A stretch of DNA of 64,000 nt. Source: Mycobacterium conspicuum (GTDB taxonomy: Bacteria; Actinomycetota; Actinomycetes; Mycobacteriales; Mycobacteriaceae). The DNA lies in contig NZ_AP022613.1 in assembly GCF_010730195.1 (NCBI RefSeq), forward strand, positions 2,294,001-2,358,000, in the 5' to 3' direction. Below are positions 17,221 through 25,650 of this stretch, piece by piece; positions within the stretch are counted from its first letter, which is position 1; each line of letters opens with the position of its first letter. Made by a program: the position numbers and the translations under genes. The notes beneath the pieces were generated by a model. That model did no database searches and was not told the origin of the DNA. It worked only from the letters and a program-made list of their open reading frames with translations.

Positions 17221-17869
17221 GGTGAGGGGTGAGGTACGGCGGGACCGGGGTGGCGGGGTCGAGGTCGTCTGCCGGCACGGGAGTTCCCGCCAGCAGCGTT
17301 AGCGGCACTACGCCCGCCCAGTGCGGCAACAAGAGGTCTTGCGGGTCGTCGACCGGGCCACCGGTGCGCACCTTGGCCGACACCTCGACGAGGTCCAACG
17401 CGAGGACCGCGGTCATGGCGAGTTCGCGCTCGTTCGGGGGACGGCAGTCGGCGGCGCGACCCGGGGCGAGGTGATCGAGCAGGGACTGCAGCGCCCGCCG
17501 CTTCTCGGCGGCGTCTTCGACCAGGCGCGCGTCGCCCAGCACCACCACCGAGCGATAGGCCAGCGAATGGTGCAGCGCCGAGCGGGCCAGCACCAACCCG
17601 TCGACCAGGGTGGCGGTGACGCAGACGGGCAACCCCTCGGCTCTGGCGGCCAGCATCGGGCCGCTGCCGGTGGAGCCGTGCAGGTACAGGGTTTCGCCGC
17701 GGCGGGCGTGCGTCGTCGGCAACACCACGGGCCGGCCGGCGTTGGCGTAGCCGAGGTGGCAGATCAGCGCCTCGTCGAGGATGCGATGGACGACTTCGCG
17801 GTCGTAGCTGGCGCGCTCCCGGTAGCGGGTGGGCGTCGTCCGTGCCGTCGGTCGGTAGGCGGTTGTCAT
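17186..17869 (-). CDS. Pyridoxamine 5'-phosphate oxidase-like flavin-binding protein
   Basis: This 227-residue split-barrel protein is of the Pyridox_ox_2 / FMN-binding type. ALICHLGYANAGRPVVLPTTHARRG near residue 35 and LYLHGSTGSGPML (about 63-75) are the typical flavin-binding elements, and LAYRSVVVLGDARLV follows. It is divergent from a MocR-type PLP regulator with only 29 bases between starts, a common pairing in which the regulator controls the neighbour. The redox substrate is unknown, and a role in vitamin B6 or quinone/haem chemistry is only inferred from the pairing. Confidence 0.82.
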   Translation of the reverse strand: MTTAYRPTARTTPTRYRERASYDREVVHRILDEALICHLGYANAGRPVVLPTTHARRGETLYLHGSTGSGPMLAARAEGLPVCVTATLVDGLVLARSALHHSLAYRSVVVLGDARLVEDAAEKRRALQSLLDHLAPGRAADCRPPNERELAMTAVLALDLVEVSAKVRTGGPVDDPQDLLLPHWAGVVPLTLLAGTPVPADDLDPATPVPPYLTPHRERAQMYGDTP

Positions 17870-17881
17870 GTAGTGTGTCCT

Positions 17882-17913
17882 AGTACATAATTATCTACGT
17901 GCCAGTACAATAT
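17882..17913. promoter_or_regulatory. Direct repeat, candidate MocR operator between divergent genes
   Basis: AGTACATAAT at 17882-17891 and AGTACAATAT at 17904-17913 start 22 bases apart, about two helical turns, on the same face of the DNA. The first lies in the 29-base gap and the second overlaps the regulator start. MocR/PdxR regulators are known to bind direct repeats of this kind. The segment is sharply A/T-rich against its surroundings, so overlapping divergent promoters are also expected here. Confidence 0.5.
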
Positions 17914-19215
17914 ACGATAGCCGGCGCGGGCGCGGAATCGATAGCGGCCAACGTGGAAGAAGCCATCTCGGGGGGCGCGCTGGCGCCGGGCGACGCGTTG
18001 CCCCCCATCCGCGAGCTGGCCGGCCGACTGGGCGTCAATGCCAACACCGTCGCGGCGGCCTATCGCCTGCTGCGCGAACGCGGCGCCGTCGAAACCGCCG
18101 GGCGGCGGGGCACCCGAGTGCGCGGGCGACCGGCGACCACGCCGCGGTCGTTGCTCGGGCTCGACGTACCCGCGGGGGTTCGCGACCTGTCGACCGGCAA
18201 CCCGGATCCCGCCCTGCTGCCCATCGGCGGCGCCCGGGCGCCGCGCCCCAGCGCCGTGCTCTACGGCGAGGCGCCGCTGTCGCCCGAGCTGGCCGATCAC
18301 GCCCGGGCCGCGCTGGCCGCCGACGGCGTTCCCGCCGATCACCTCGCGGTGACCAGCGGCGCGCTGGATGGCATCGAGCGGGCGCTGAGCGCGCACCTGC
18401 GCCCCGGCGATCGGGTGATCGTCGAGGATCCGGGGTGGGCGAACCTGTTGGATCTGCTTGCGGCGCTGGGGCTTTCGGTTGAGCCGGTCCGAATCGACGA
18501 CGACGGGCCGCTGATCGCCGATATGGCCCGGGCGCTGGACCGCGGAGCGCGGGCGCTCGTCGTGACCACCCGCGCCCAAAACCCCACCGGCGCAGCGCTT
18601 TCCGCGGCGCGCGCCGACGCGGTGCGCGACCTGCTGGCCGACCGGACCGATGTGCTGCTCGTCGAGGACGACCACTGTGCCGGCATCTCCGGTGCGCCGC
18701 TGCACACCCTGGCCGGCGCCACGCGCCATTGGGCCTTCGTGCGCTCGGCGTCCAAGGCCTACGGACCCGACCTGCGGCTCGCCGTGATGGCCGGCGACCA
18801 TCGCACCGTCGAGCGGGTGCACGGGCGCCTGCGGCTGGGGCCGGGCTGGGTCAGTCGTCTGCTGCAGGATCTCGCGGTCGGCCTGTGGGCGGACGACGCC
18901 GCGACGCGCCTGGTCGGACAGGCCGAAGAGCGCTACACCGGCAACCGGGTGCGGTTGTGCGCCGCGCTTGCCAAGCGCGGTGTCGCGGCCCACGGCCGGT
19001 CCGGCCTCAACGTGTGGGTGCCGGTGCCCGACGAGACCGTTGCCATCACGCGGTTGCTCAATGCGGGTTGGGCGGCGGCGCCGGGGACGCGGTATCGGGT
19101 TCGTACCGCGCCGGGCATCCGCATCACGATCGCCGATTTGCACGAAGACGAGATCGACCCGCTCGCCGACGCTGTCGCCGAGGCGGTGCGGAGCACCGGC
19201 CGTCGATCTGTGTAG
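17899..19215 (+). CDS. MocR/PdxR-family transcriptional regulator (GntR-aminotransferase fusion)
   Basis: This 438-residue two-domain regulator has a winged helix-turn-helix of the GntR type in residues 1-75 (LPPIRELAGRLGVNANTVAAAY). After a linker, a fold-type I aminotransferase domain follows, with the PLP lysine at K286 in RSASKAYGPD. TRAQNPTGA and RTAPGIRITIA are also aminotransferase motifs. Such proteins sense PLP or amino compounds and usually regulate the divergent gene, here the flavin-binding protein. It is not at this place in M. tuberculosis, where ilvA is followed by vapBC, so it is an inserted module. Confidence 0.9.
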   Translation: MPVQYTIAGAGAESIAANVEEAISGGALAPGDALPPIRELAGRLGVNANTVAAAYRLLRERGAVETAGRRGTRVRGRPATTPRSLLGLDVPAGVRDLSTGNPDPALLPIGGARAPRPSAVLYGEAPLSPELADHARAALAADGVPADHLAVTSGALDGIERALSAHLRPGDRVIVEDPGWANLLDLLAALGLSVEPVRIDDDGPLIADMARALDRGARALVVTTRAQNPTGAALSAARADAVRDLLADRTDVLLVEDDHCAGISGAPLHTLAGATRHWAFVRSASKAYGPDLRLAVMAGDHRTVERVHGRLRLGPGWVSRLLQDLAVGLWADDAATRLVGQAEERYTGNRVRLCAALAKRGVAAHGRSGLNVWVPVPDETVAITRLLNAGWAAAPGTRYRVRTAPGIRITIADLHEDEIDPLADAVAEAVRSTGRRSV

Positions 19216-19223
19216 TGGGTGTG

Positions 19224-19235
19224 TATCATTGGTGT
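19224..19235 (+). promoter_or_regulatory. Candidate -10 element giving a leaderless vapBC transcript
   Basis: TATCAT at 19224-19229 fits the mycobacterial TANNNT -10 consensus and ends 6 bases before the vapB ATG, so transcription would start at or next to the start codon. GTGTAT occurs twice, at 19221-19226 and 19232-19237, and may form part of a VapB-binding site. No clear -35 is visible. Confidence 0.4.
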
Positions 19236-19445
19236 ATGTCACGCACAAACATCGACATCGATGACGAACTTGCCGCGGAGGTAATGCGCAGGTTCGGCCT
19301 CTCCACGAAGAAGGCGGCGGTCGATTTGGCGTTGCGACGTCTGGTTGGCTTGCCCCTGACCCGTGAGTTCCTGCTCGGACTCGAAGGAGTCGGCTGGGAG
19401 GGTGACCTCGATGACGTGCGAAGCGAACAGCCCGACAAATTTTGA
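19236..19445 (+). CDS. vapB: VapB-type antitoxin (Rv1560/VapB11 position)
   Basis: This is a 69-residue small protein. MSRTNIDIDDELAAEVMRRFG at the N-terminus is the ribbon-helix-helix DNA-binding part typical of type II VapB antitoxins. The C-terminal GVGWEGDLDDVRSEQ would wrap the toxin. Its stop codon overlaps the toxin start by one base (TGATG), the usual coupling. It would repress its own promoter together with VapC. It lies between ilvA and the tre genes, as vapBC11 does in M. tuberculosis. Confidence 0.9.
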   Translation: MSRTNIDIDDELAAEVMRRFGLSTKKAAVDLALRRLVGLPLTREFLLGLEGVGWEGDLDDVRSEQPDKF

Positions 19446-19846
19446 TGATCCTGATCGACACGTCCGCCTGGATCGAATACTTCCGCGCCACCGGATCCAC
19501 CGCCGCACGCGAGGTACGCCGGCTGCTCTCGGACGGCATCGAACAGATTGCGATGTGTGAACCCATTGCCATGGAGATCTTGTGCGGAGCGACCAACGAC
19601 ACTCACCCGACGCTCGAACGCCTCATCAACGGGCTGCCCTCGCTGGCTGTCGAAAATGCAGTCGATTTCCGTGCCGCCGCGGATATCTATCGTGCTGCCC
19701 GGCGTGCTGGCAAGACAATTCGAAGCATCAACGACTGTCTCATTGCCGCGGTAGCGATCCGCCACAATGCCCGGGTTGTCCACTGCGACGCAGACTTCGA
19801 TGTCATTGCGCAAATAGCCAGCCTCGAGGCGGCCGCGATTCGGTGA
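19445..19846 (+). CDS. vapC: VapC-type PIN-domain ribonuclease toxin (Rv1561/VapC11 position)
   Basis: This 133-residue PIN-domain RNase has the acidic metal-binding residues D5 (ILIDTSAW), E44 (AMEIL), D97 (INDCLIA) and D115/D117 (HCDADFD), all intact, so the toxin should be active when free of VapB. VapC toxins cleave tRNA or rRNA at specific sites. It is coupled to vapB by the overlapping TGATG. Confidence 0.92.
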   Translation: MILIDTSAWIEYFRATGSTAAREVRRLLSDGIEQIAMCEPIAMEILCGATNDTHPTLERLINGLPSLAVENAVDFRAAADIYRAARRAGKTIRSINDCLIAAVAIRHNARVVHCDADFDVIAQIASLEAAAIR

Positions 19847-19859
19847 CGTGTGTCTCGCA

Positions 19860-20291
19860 TCAGGTCGGTGTTATCTGCAGCAGGGATTCGTCGTTGGCCC
19901 GAAAGATCGGTTCCAGCGGTACGGCGAAGCGTTCGGCGCTGTCGCTCAACGCTTTCGACCACACCCGATCGGCCGGGCAGATCGGGCCGCACCCGGGTCC
20001 GGTCAGCAGCAGCGCCACCGTGGTGCCGGACGCCATGTCGTCGAGCAGTGTGCGCAGCGCCGACATGAGATTCTTCAGCGTCCGCGCGCGTGGGCGAGGA
20101 CCCACGGCGAGGTGGCTGAGCACCTTCGTCAGCCGACGGTCCGGCCCGAGGAAGCCGAACCACAGCAGCCTTTCACCGAATCCGAGCGGCCCCATCAGGG
20201 CGCGCCACCGCTGTCGCAGGTCGGCGGCGGAATGCACCGGATCGGTCGCGGTCTCCATGGGCGGGATCGGCAACAGCTCGGAATGACTCAT
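19860..20291 (-). CDS. Conserved hypothetical protein
   Basis: This 143-residue protein has no motif I recognise. RQRWRALMGPLGFGERLLWFGFLGPDRRL near residues 26-55 and the TLKNLMSALRTLLDDM helix look like real coding sequence, and VALLLTGPGCGPICPADRVWSKAL follows. The composition and codon use match the neighbours. It is the last gene of a minus-strand run (mug, methyltransferase, this gene), 36 bases after the methyltransferase stop. The function is unknown. Confidence 0.65.
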   Translation of the reverse strand: MSHSELLPIPPMETATDPVHSAADLRQRWRALMGPLGFGERLLWFGFLGPDRRLTKVLSHLAVGPRPRARTLKNLMSALRTLLDDMASGTTVALLLTGPGCGPICPADRVWSKALSDSAERFAVPLEPIFRANDESLLQITPT

Positions 20292-20327
20292 GAGCGAAGG
20301 ATCGGTCGCCGGCCGCGATCCCGCCAG

Positions 20328-20981
20328 TCAGTTATCCACAGCCCCGACGAGTGCGCGGTAGATCGATATCGATCCGCTGATCGTCTCGAACACGTGGGTT
20401 TCCTCGACGCGGGCAAAACCCACCTCGGCCATCAATTCGGGCAGCACGCCCCGCGCGTTGGGTTCGGTGTTCTCGAATCCGTCGCCCTTCTGGACGAGGC
20501 GAAAACGCTTGCGCATCTTGGCGGTTCGCTGCAAACCGTAGTCCGCGACGTGCAGGCTGCCGCCGGGTTGCAGCGCGTCGTGGATGGCGGCCAGCCCGGC
20601 GCGTTTCTCCTCAAGCGGCACCTGATGAAACACCAATGACGACAACACCTTTGTGACACCGCGCCCGCGTAACAGGTCGGCGGCGTCACGCAAATATCCG
20701 GGCAACAGCTGCACCGGTGGTGCTACTCGCGCAAGCTTGGCGCGGGCGCGCCGCCGGATCGCCTCGTCCGGGTCGATGCCGATCAGTATCGCGGCCGGGC
20801 AGGCCCGCGCCAACAGGCCCAGCTGGGTGCCTGTGCCGCAGCCGATGTCGGCGATGACGTCGCCCGGTGACGGGCAGATCTGGTCGAGCAGCGCCGGACG
20901 CCAGCGCCGGGTGCCGCTCAACAGAAAGCTCAATGCGTCGTAGGTCCACAACTGTGGCGCCGCCGGCACGAAGTCGGTCAC
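20328..20981 (-). CDS. Class I SAM-dependent methyltransferase
   Basis: This 217-residue methyltransferase has motif I IADIGCGTGTQLGLLA near residue 41, IGIDPDEA as motif II and LQPGGSLHVADYGL later; VTKVLSSLVFHQVP is the motif seen in small-molecule and arsenite-type methyltransferases. The GTG start overlaps the mug stop (GTGA), so the two are translationally coupled. The substrate is unknown. Confidence 0.83.
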   Translation of the reverse strand: MTDFVPAAPQLWTYDALSFLLSGTRRWRPALLDQICPSPGDVIADIGCGTGTQLGLLARACPAAILIGIDPDEAIRRRARAKLARVAPPVQLLPGYLRDAADLLRGRGVTKVLSSLVFHQVPLEEKRAGLAAIHDALQPGGSLHVADYGLQRTAKMRKRFRLVQKGDGFENTEPNARGVLPELMAEVGFARVEETHVFETISGSISIYRALVGAVDN

Positions 20982-21556
20982 GCGTCTATCTCGATGCCGG
21001 CCGCGTTGGCGACTTCGCGGTAGGCGGCCGCCAGGGTGGTTACCGACGCGTGGGCGTTGCGCCCGCTCGGGTTGGGGACCACCCACAATTCGGCGGCAGG
21101 GTAGGGGCTGAGCTGCTTGCCGAGCGTGGCCCCGGGATCGTTGAAGGCGGCGCGATACGCCGTGATCCCCAAGACGGCGACCACGCGCGGCGAGAACTCG
21201 GCCACCGTCTTGCGTAGGCGCCGTGCGCCTTTGACGAGTTCGGCCCCGGTCAGCTCGGCCGCGCTCGCCGTCGCCCGCTGCACCAGGCCGGTAATGCCGA
21301 TTCCGCGGTGCAACAGGTATTCCCGGTCGGCGTCGGTGAAGCCGGCCGAGGCGTCGATGAGGCGGTCGGTGATTCCGGCCTGAAACAGCGCCGGATAGAA
21401 CCGATTGCCGCGGGGAGCGAAGGCGGCCTGGACGGCGACGCTGCGCAGTCCCGGGTTGATCCCCACAAACAGCAGCCGCACCTGGTGGGAAATCAGATCC
21501 GGCAGGGTTTTACCGCTGAACCGCTTCAGCTCGTCGCGGCTGAACCTCACCGACAT
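20978..21556 (-). CDS. mug: G/U mismatch-specific uracil-DNA glycosylase (Mug/TDG family)
   Basis: This 192-residue base-excision repair enzyme removes uracil or damaged pyrimidine opposite G. Family-2 motifs are LFVGINPGLRS (about 29-39), which includes the catalytic Asn, and VVPNPSGRNAH near 160. FAPRGNRFYPALFQAG is also typical. The ATG at 21556 gives MSVRFSRDEL. It is the first gene of a three-gene run, and a large hairpin separates it from treZ. Confidence 0.88.
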   Translation of the reverse strand: MSVRFSRDELKRFSGKTLPDLISHQVRLLFVGINPGLRSVAVQAAFAPRGNRFYPALFQAGITDRLIDASAGFTDADREYLLHRGIGITGLVQRATASAAELTGAELVKGARRLRKTVAEFSPRVVAVLGITAYRAAFNDPGATLGKQLSPYPAAELWVVPNPSGRNAHASVTTLAAAYREVANAAGIEIDA

Positions 21557-21586
21557 TGCCGCATCGTATCGTGGGGCCGCTGCCCG

Positions 21587-21625
21587 GCGAGCAGACCCAA
21601 AAGCGGGGCTTTTACGTCTGCTCGC
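21587..21625 (-). terminator. Nested hairpin at the 3' end of treZ
   Basis: The outer arms GCGAGCAGAC (21587-21596) and GTCTGCTCGC (21616-21625) are perfect over 10 bp. Inside, AAAAGC and GCTTTT form a second 6-bp stem around a GGG loop. The hairpin covers the treZ stop codon and separates the tre operon from mug. Its strength and place suggest termination or RNA protection. I recall GCGAGCAGAC-type palindromes as frequent between mycobacterial genes. Confidence 0.55.
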
Positions 21626-23357
21626 GGGGGGACCGCAGCAGGGCGAACGAGTGGGCGGGTAGCTCGGTGGCCTCGCCGCCAACGTTCGGCGCCTCGAAGG
21701 CCAGCACCACCTCGCCGGTGACCGGCACGCTGGTCGGCTCGGTGCCGAGGTTGCAGGCGATCGCCAGCCGGCCGCGACGCACGACGATCCAGCGTTGATC
21801 CTCGTCGTAGTCGACGACGAGATGGCCCAGCCAAGGGTCGGCCAGCTCGGGCTCGCTGTGCCGCAGCGCGATCAGCTCGCGATATACCCGGTGCAGCCGG
21901 GCGTGTTCGCCGGTCCCGACCTCCGCCCAGTTCAGCTTGGAGCGCTGGAAGGTCTCCGGATCCTGCGGATCGGGAATGTCGTCGGCGTCCCAGCCGTGCT
22001 CGGCGAACTCGGCCTTGCGTCCCTCGGCGGTGGCGCGGGCCAGCTCCGGCTCGGGATGCGAACTGAAGAACTGGAACGGCGTCGACGCGCCCCATTCCTC
22101 GCCCATGAAAAGCATTGCGGTATAAGGGGATGCGAGGGCCAGCGCGGCCTTGATCGCCAGCTGGCCGGGGGTGAGGTTCTGGGAGGGGCGATCCCCGAGC
22201 GCGCGATTGCCGACCTGATCGTGGGTGCAGGTGTAGGCGAGCAGCCTGGTGGCCGGGACCCGCGCGGTGTCCAGTGGGCGCCCGTGGCGGCGCCGCCGGA
22301 ATGACGAATAGGTGCCGGCGTGAAAGAACCCGTGCCGCAGCGTCTGTGCCAGGCTGGCCAGCGAGCCGAAGTCCGCGTAGTAGCCCTGCCGCTCACCGGA
22401 CACGGCGGCGTGGATGGCGTGATGGATGTCGTCGTCCCACTGCGCGGTAAGCCCATACCCGCCTTGGTCGCGCGGCGTGATCAGCCGCGCGTCGTTGAGG
22501 TCGCTCTCGGCGATCAGCGACAGCGGGCGGCCCAACTGCGTTGACAGCGAATCGGTCTCGGCGGCCAGCTCCTCGAGGATATGGATGGCGGTGGTGTCCA
22601 CCAGCGCGTGCACGGCGTCCAGGCGCAGCCCGTCGGCGTGGAAGTCGCGCATCCAGCGCAGCGCGCACCCGATGATGTAGCGGCGCACCTCGTCGGAGTC
22701 GGCGTCGGCGATGTTGATGCCCTCACCCCAGGGGTTGCTCGCCGACGAGAGGTAGGGGCCGAACTTCGGCAGGTAATTTCCCGACGGCCCCAGGTGGTTG
22801 AAGACCGCGTCGATCAGCACACCCAGGCCGCGGGCGTGGCAGGCGTCGACGAACCGCACCAGCCCGTCGGGGCCGCCGTAGGGTTCGTGCACGCTGTACC
22901 ACAGCACGCCGTCGTAGCCCCAGCCGTAAGGGCCGGAGAACGAATTGATCGGCATCAGCTCGACGAAGTCGACGCCCAGCTCGACCAGGTAGTCCAGCTT
23001 GTCGATGGCGGAGTCGAATGTGCCCGCCGGCGTAAAGGTTCCGACGTGCAGCTCGTAGATCACCGCGCCCTCGATCGGTCGCCCGGACCAGCCGGTGTCG
23101 GTCCATGTGGCGCTGTCGGCGTCCCAGAGTTGCGAGCGTTCGTGCACGCCGTCGGGCTGGCGGGCCGATCGCGGATCGGGCAGCACCGTGGGGTCGTCGT
23201 CGAGCAGGTATCCGTATCGGGCGTCGGGCGGCGCCTCGACCGTCGCGCGCCACCAGCCGTCATCCGAACGCCTCATCTCGTGCACGGCGCCGTCTGTGCC
23301 GTCTAGGTAGAGCCGCACTCGCTCCGGTTTGGGCGCCCACACGCGGAATTCAGTCAT
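21612..23357 (-). CDS. treZ: Malto-oligosyltrehalose trehalohydrolase
   Basis: TreZ releases trehalose from malto-oligosyltrehalose, the last step of the TreX-TreY-TreZ route from glycogen. It has 581 residues. An N-terminal CBM48-like domain (FRVWAPKPERVRL) precedes a GH13 barrel with ELHVGTFTPAGTFDSAI, the nucleophile Asp in DGLRLDAVHAL, the acid Glu in LIAESDLND and the THDQVGNR motif. The ATG at 23357 lies inside the treY 3' end (8-base overlap), so the two are coupled. Confidence 0.97.
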   Translation of the reverse strand: MTEFRVWAPKPERVRLYLDGTDGAVHEMRRSDDGWWRATVEAPPDARYGYLLDDDPTVLPDPRSARQPDGVHERSQLWDADSATWTDTGWSGRPIEGAVIYELHVGTFTPAGTFDSAIDKLDYLVELGVDFVELMPINSFSGPYGWGYDGVLWYSVHEPYGGPDGLVRFVDACHARGLGVLIDAVFNHLGPSGNYLPKFGPYLSSASNPWGEGINIADADSDEVRRYIIGCALRWMRDFHADGLRLDAVHALVDTTAIHILEELAAETDSLSTQLGRPLSLIAESDLNDARLITPRDQGGYGLTAQWDDDIHHAIHAAVSGERQGYYADFGSLASLAQTLRHGFFHAGTYSSFRRRRHGRPLDTARVPATRLLAYTCTHDQVGNRALGDRPSQNLTPGQLAIKAALALASPYTAMLFMGEEWGASTPFQFFSSHPEPELARATAEGRKAEFAEHGWDADDIPDPQDPETFQRSKLNWAEVGTGEHARLHRVYRELIALRHSEPELADPWLGHLVVDYDEDQRWIVVRRGRLAIACNLGTEPTSVPVTGEVVLAFEAPNVGGEATELPAHSFALLRSPREQT

Positions 23358-25647
23358 GACCACGCACCAACAACACCACCGGCAATTCGGCGAACAATTC
23401 GGCCGCCGACGTCGGCCCCACGGCCGTGGCGCCGGTGAGCGCGTCGGTCCAGGAGCCCTCGGGTAACGGCAGCACCGTGTTACCCCAACCGGTTTCGGCC
23501 AGCCGGACCGTCCAGCGGGTGACCGCGACCAGGATGTCCCGGCCGCGGCGGAACGCCACGACGTGATCGGCCGCCGAGCCGCCGGCAAGCACCGGAACAT
23601 AATCGCCGTGCAGGAAGCTCTCGGGGTGGGTACGGCGCAGCCGAAGCGCGGTAGTGACCACCCGGATCTTGGGGTGCTGCAGCGCGTCCAGGGCGGCCCT
23701 GCGGGCGGGGTACGCCACCGCTCGGCGGTTGTCCGGGTCGACGAGGCTGTCGTCCCACAGCTCGGTGCCCTGGTAGACGTCGGGTATGCCCGGCACCGTC
23801 AGCGCGAGGAGCTTCTGGCCCAGCGCATCGCTGGCGGCGTGCGGATTGAGTTGCGCGACAAGCTCGGTCAGCGCCGCGGCCACCGGGCCGTCGAGCACGG
23901 TGTCCAGCCAAGAGTGCACCGCATCCTCGAACGCGGTGTCCGGGTCGTTCCACGAGGTGTGCCAGGCCGCCTCCCGGATGGCCTTTTCGGTGTACCCGTG
24001 CAGCCGCTCGCGGAGCGTGTCGGTGACTTCACCGCTGACCGGCCACACCCCGAAGATGTTCTGCCACAGGAATTGTCCGGTCGCGACGTCGGGGGAGGGG
24101 GCCTCGATTTCCCAGCGGGCGAGGAATTCGGTCCACAGCGACGGCACCTGGGACAGCACACCGATGCGCGCGCGCACGTCCTCGCCGCGTTTGGTGTCGT
24201 GGGTGGTCAGCGTGGTCATCGCCTGCGGCCACAGCCGGGCGCGGGTGGCGGCGCGCTGATGGAATTCCGCGACGCCGACGCCGAACCGGTGCGGTTCCCC
24301 GCCGACCTCGTTGAGCGACACCAGCCGGGCGTCGCGGTAGAACAGGCAGTCCTCGACGGATTTGGCGGTGACCGCTCCGCACAGCTGCTGCAGCCGCGTG
24401 GCCGGTTCGCCGCCGACCGCCAAAGCCGCGGCGATCACCTGCAGCGCGGGTACCAATTCCGGTGTGGCCGTTTGGGTTTCGGCTAGCGCCCCGGGCAGGG
24501 TCGCGGACAGGCCCAGGTAGTCGGTGCGGTACACCCCGATATGGGTGAGCAGTGCGGCCACCGCCTCGGGCAGCTGTGGATGGTCGGTGCCGGCGGCGGC
24601 CGCGATCGCGCGGCGCAGCCTGCGCAGCTCGCTGGCCAGCGTGTCGGTGGCGGCGCGCACCTTGAGCTGCGCGAGCAGCACGGGCATGGCCTGATAGTCC
24701 ACGCCGGCGGATTCCACCAGCGCCGTCAGCGCGGGCTCACCGTTCGGATCGACGAAGACCCCGCCGACTTCGCGCAACACGTCGTAGCCGGTGGTTCCGG
24801 CGACCGGAAGGGTGGGTTCCAGCGCCTCGTCGACGGCCAGGATCTTCTCGATCACGATCCAGGCGTCCGGGCCGACCAACTCGCGCAGCCATGCCAAATA
24901 GCCACTGGGATCGGATAATCCGTCGGGGTGGTCGATGCGCACGCCGTCGACCAGCCCCTCGGTGAACCATCGGGCGACCTCGGCGTGACTGGCGTCGAAC
25001 ACGGCGCGGTCCTCCTGGCGCAGCCCGGCCAGCGAGGTGATCGAGAAGAACCGCCGATATCCGCACACCCCGTTGCGCCAGCCCACCAACCGGTAGTGCT
25101 GGCGGTCGTGCACCTGCGCGCCGGTGCCACCGGACGTGCCCGGGGCGAGCGGCAGCGCCAGGTCCCCCAACCGCAGCAGGTCGCCGTCGACCTCGAGCGC
25201 GTCGACGTCATCGTCGGAACCCAAGACCGGCAACACGATTCGGCCGTCGGCCAAGTCCCAGTCGATGTCGAAGTACGACGCGTACTGCGATGATCGGCCG
25301 TGTCGAAGGACGTCCCACCACCACGGGTTCTGTTGGGGCTGGTCGATTCCCACGTGGTTGGGCACGATATCGACGATCAGCCCCAGCCCGCGTGCGCGCG
25401 CCGCCGCCGACAGCCGCGCAAGGCCCTCGGGGCCGCCCAGCTCCGCCGACACCGTCGTCGGGTCGGTGACGTCGTACCCGTGGGTGGAACCGGAGGTCGC
25501 GGTGATGATGGGCGACAGGTAGAGATGCGAGACCCCGAGTTCGTCGAGGTAATCCACCAGGTTCTCGGCGTCGGCGAAGGTAAATCCGAACCCGCTGGAG
25601 GCACCGCGCAGCTGCAGCCGGTAGGTCGACAGCACGGGAAAGGCCAT
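23350..25647 (-). CDS. treY: Malto-oligosyltrehalose synthase
   Basis: TreY rearranges the terminal alpha-1,4 bond of maltodextrins into the alpha-1,1 bond of trehalose. Its 765 residues equal the M. tuberculosis length. GH13 motifs are GLIVDIVPNHVG, the nucleophile in GVRIDHPDGLSDP, the acid Glu in WIVIEKILA, and TTHDTKRGEDVRARI. The start MAFPVLSTYRLQL is that of the family. It begins 3 bases after treX and overlaps treZ. Confidence 0.98.
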   Translation of the reverse strand: MAFPVLSTYRLQLRGASSGFGFTFADAENLVDYLDELGVSHLYLSPIITATSGSTHGYDVTDPTTVSAELGGPEGLARLSAAARARGLGLIVDIVPNHVGIDQPQQNPWWWDVLRHGRSSQYASYFDIDWDLADGRIVLPVLGSDDDVDALEVDGDLLRLGDLALPLAPGTSGGTGAQVHDRQHYRLVGWRNGVCGYRRFFSITSLAGLRQEDRAVFDASHAEVARWFTEGLVDGVRIDHPDGLSDPSGYLAWLRELVGPDAWIVIEKILAVDEALEPTLPVAGTTGYDVLREVGGVFVDPNGEPALTALVESAGVDYQAMPVLLAQLKVRAATDTLASELRRLRRAIAAAAGTDHPQLPEAVAALLTHIGVYRTDYLGLSATLPGALAETQTATPELVPALQVIAAALAVGGEPATRLQQLCGAVTAKSVEDCLFYRDARLVSLNEVGGEPHRFGVGVAEFHQRAATRARLWPQAMTTLTTHDTKRGEDVRARIGVLSQVPSLWTEFLARWEIEAPSPDVATGQFLWQNIFGVWPVSGEVTDTLRERLHGYTEKAIREAAWHTSWNDPDTAFEDAVHSWLDTVLDGPVAAALTELVAQLNPHAASDALGQKLLALTVPGIPDVYQGTELWDDSLVDPDNRRAVAYPARRAALDALQHPKIRVVTTALRLRRTHPESFLHGDYVPVLAGGSAADHVVAFRRGRDILVAVTRWTVRLAETGWGNTVLPLPEGSWTDALTGATAVGPTSAAELFAELPVVLLVRGHD

Positions 25648-25650
25648 GTG

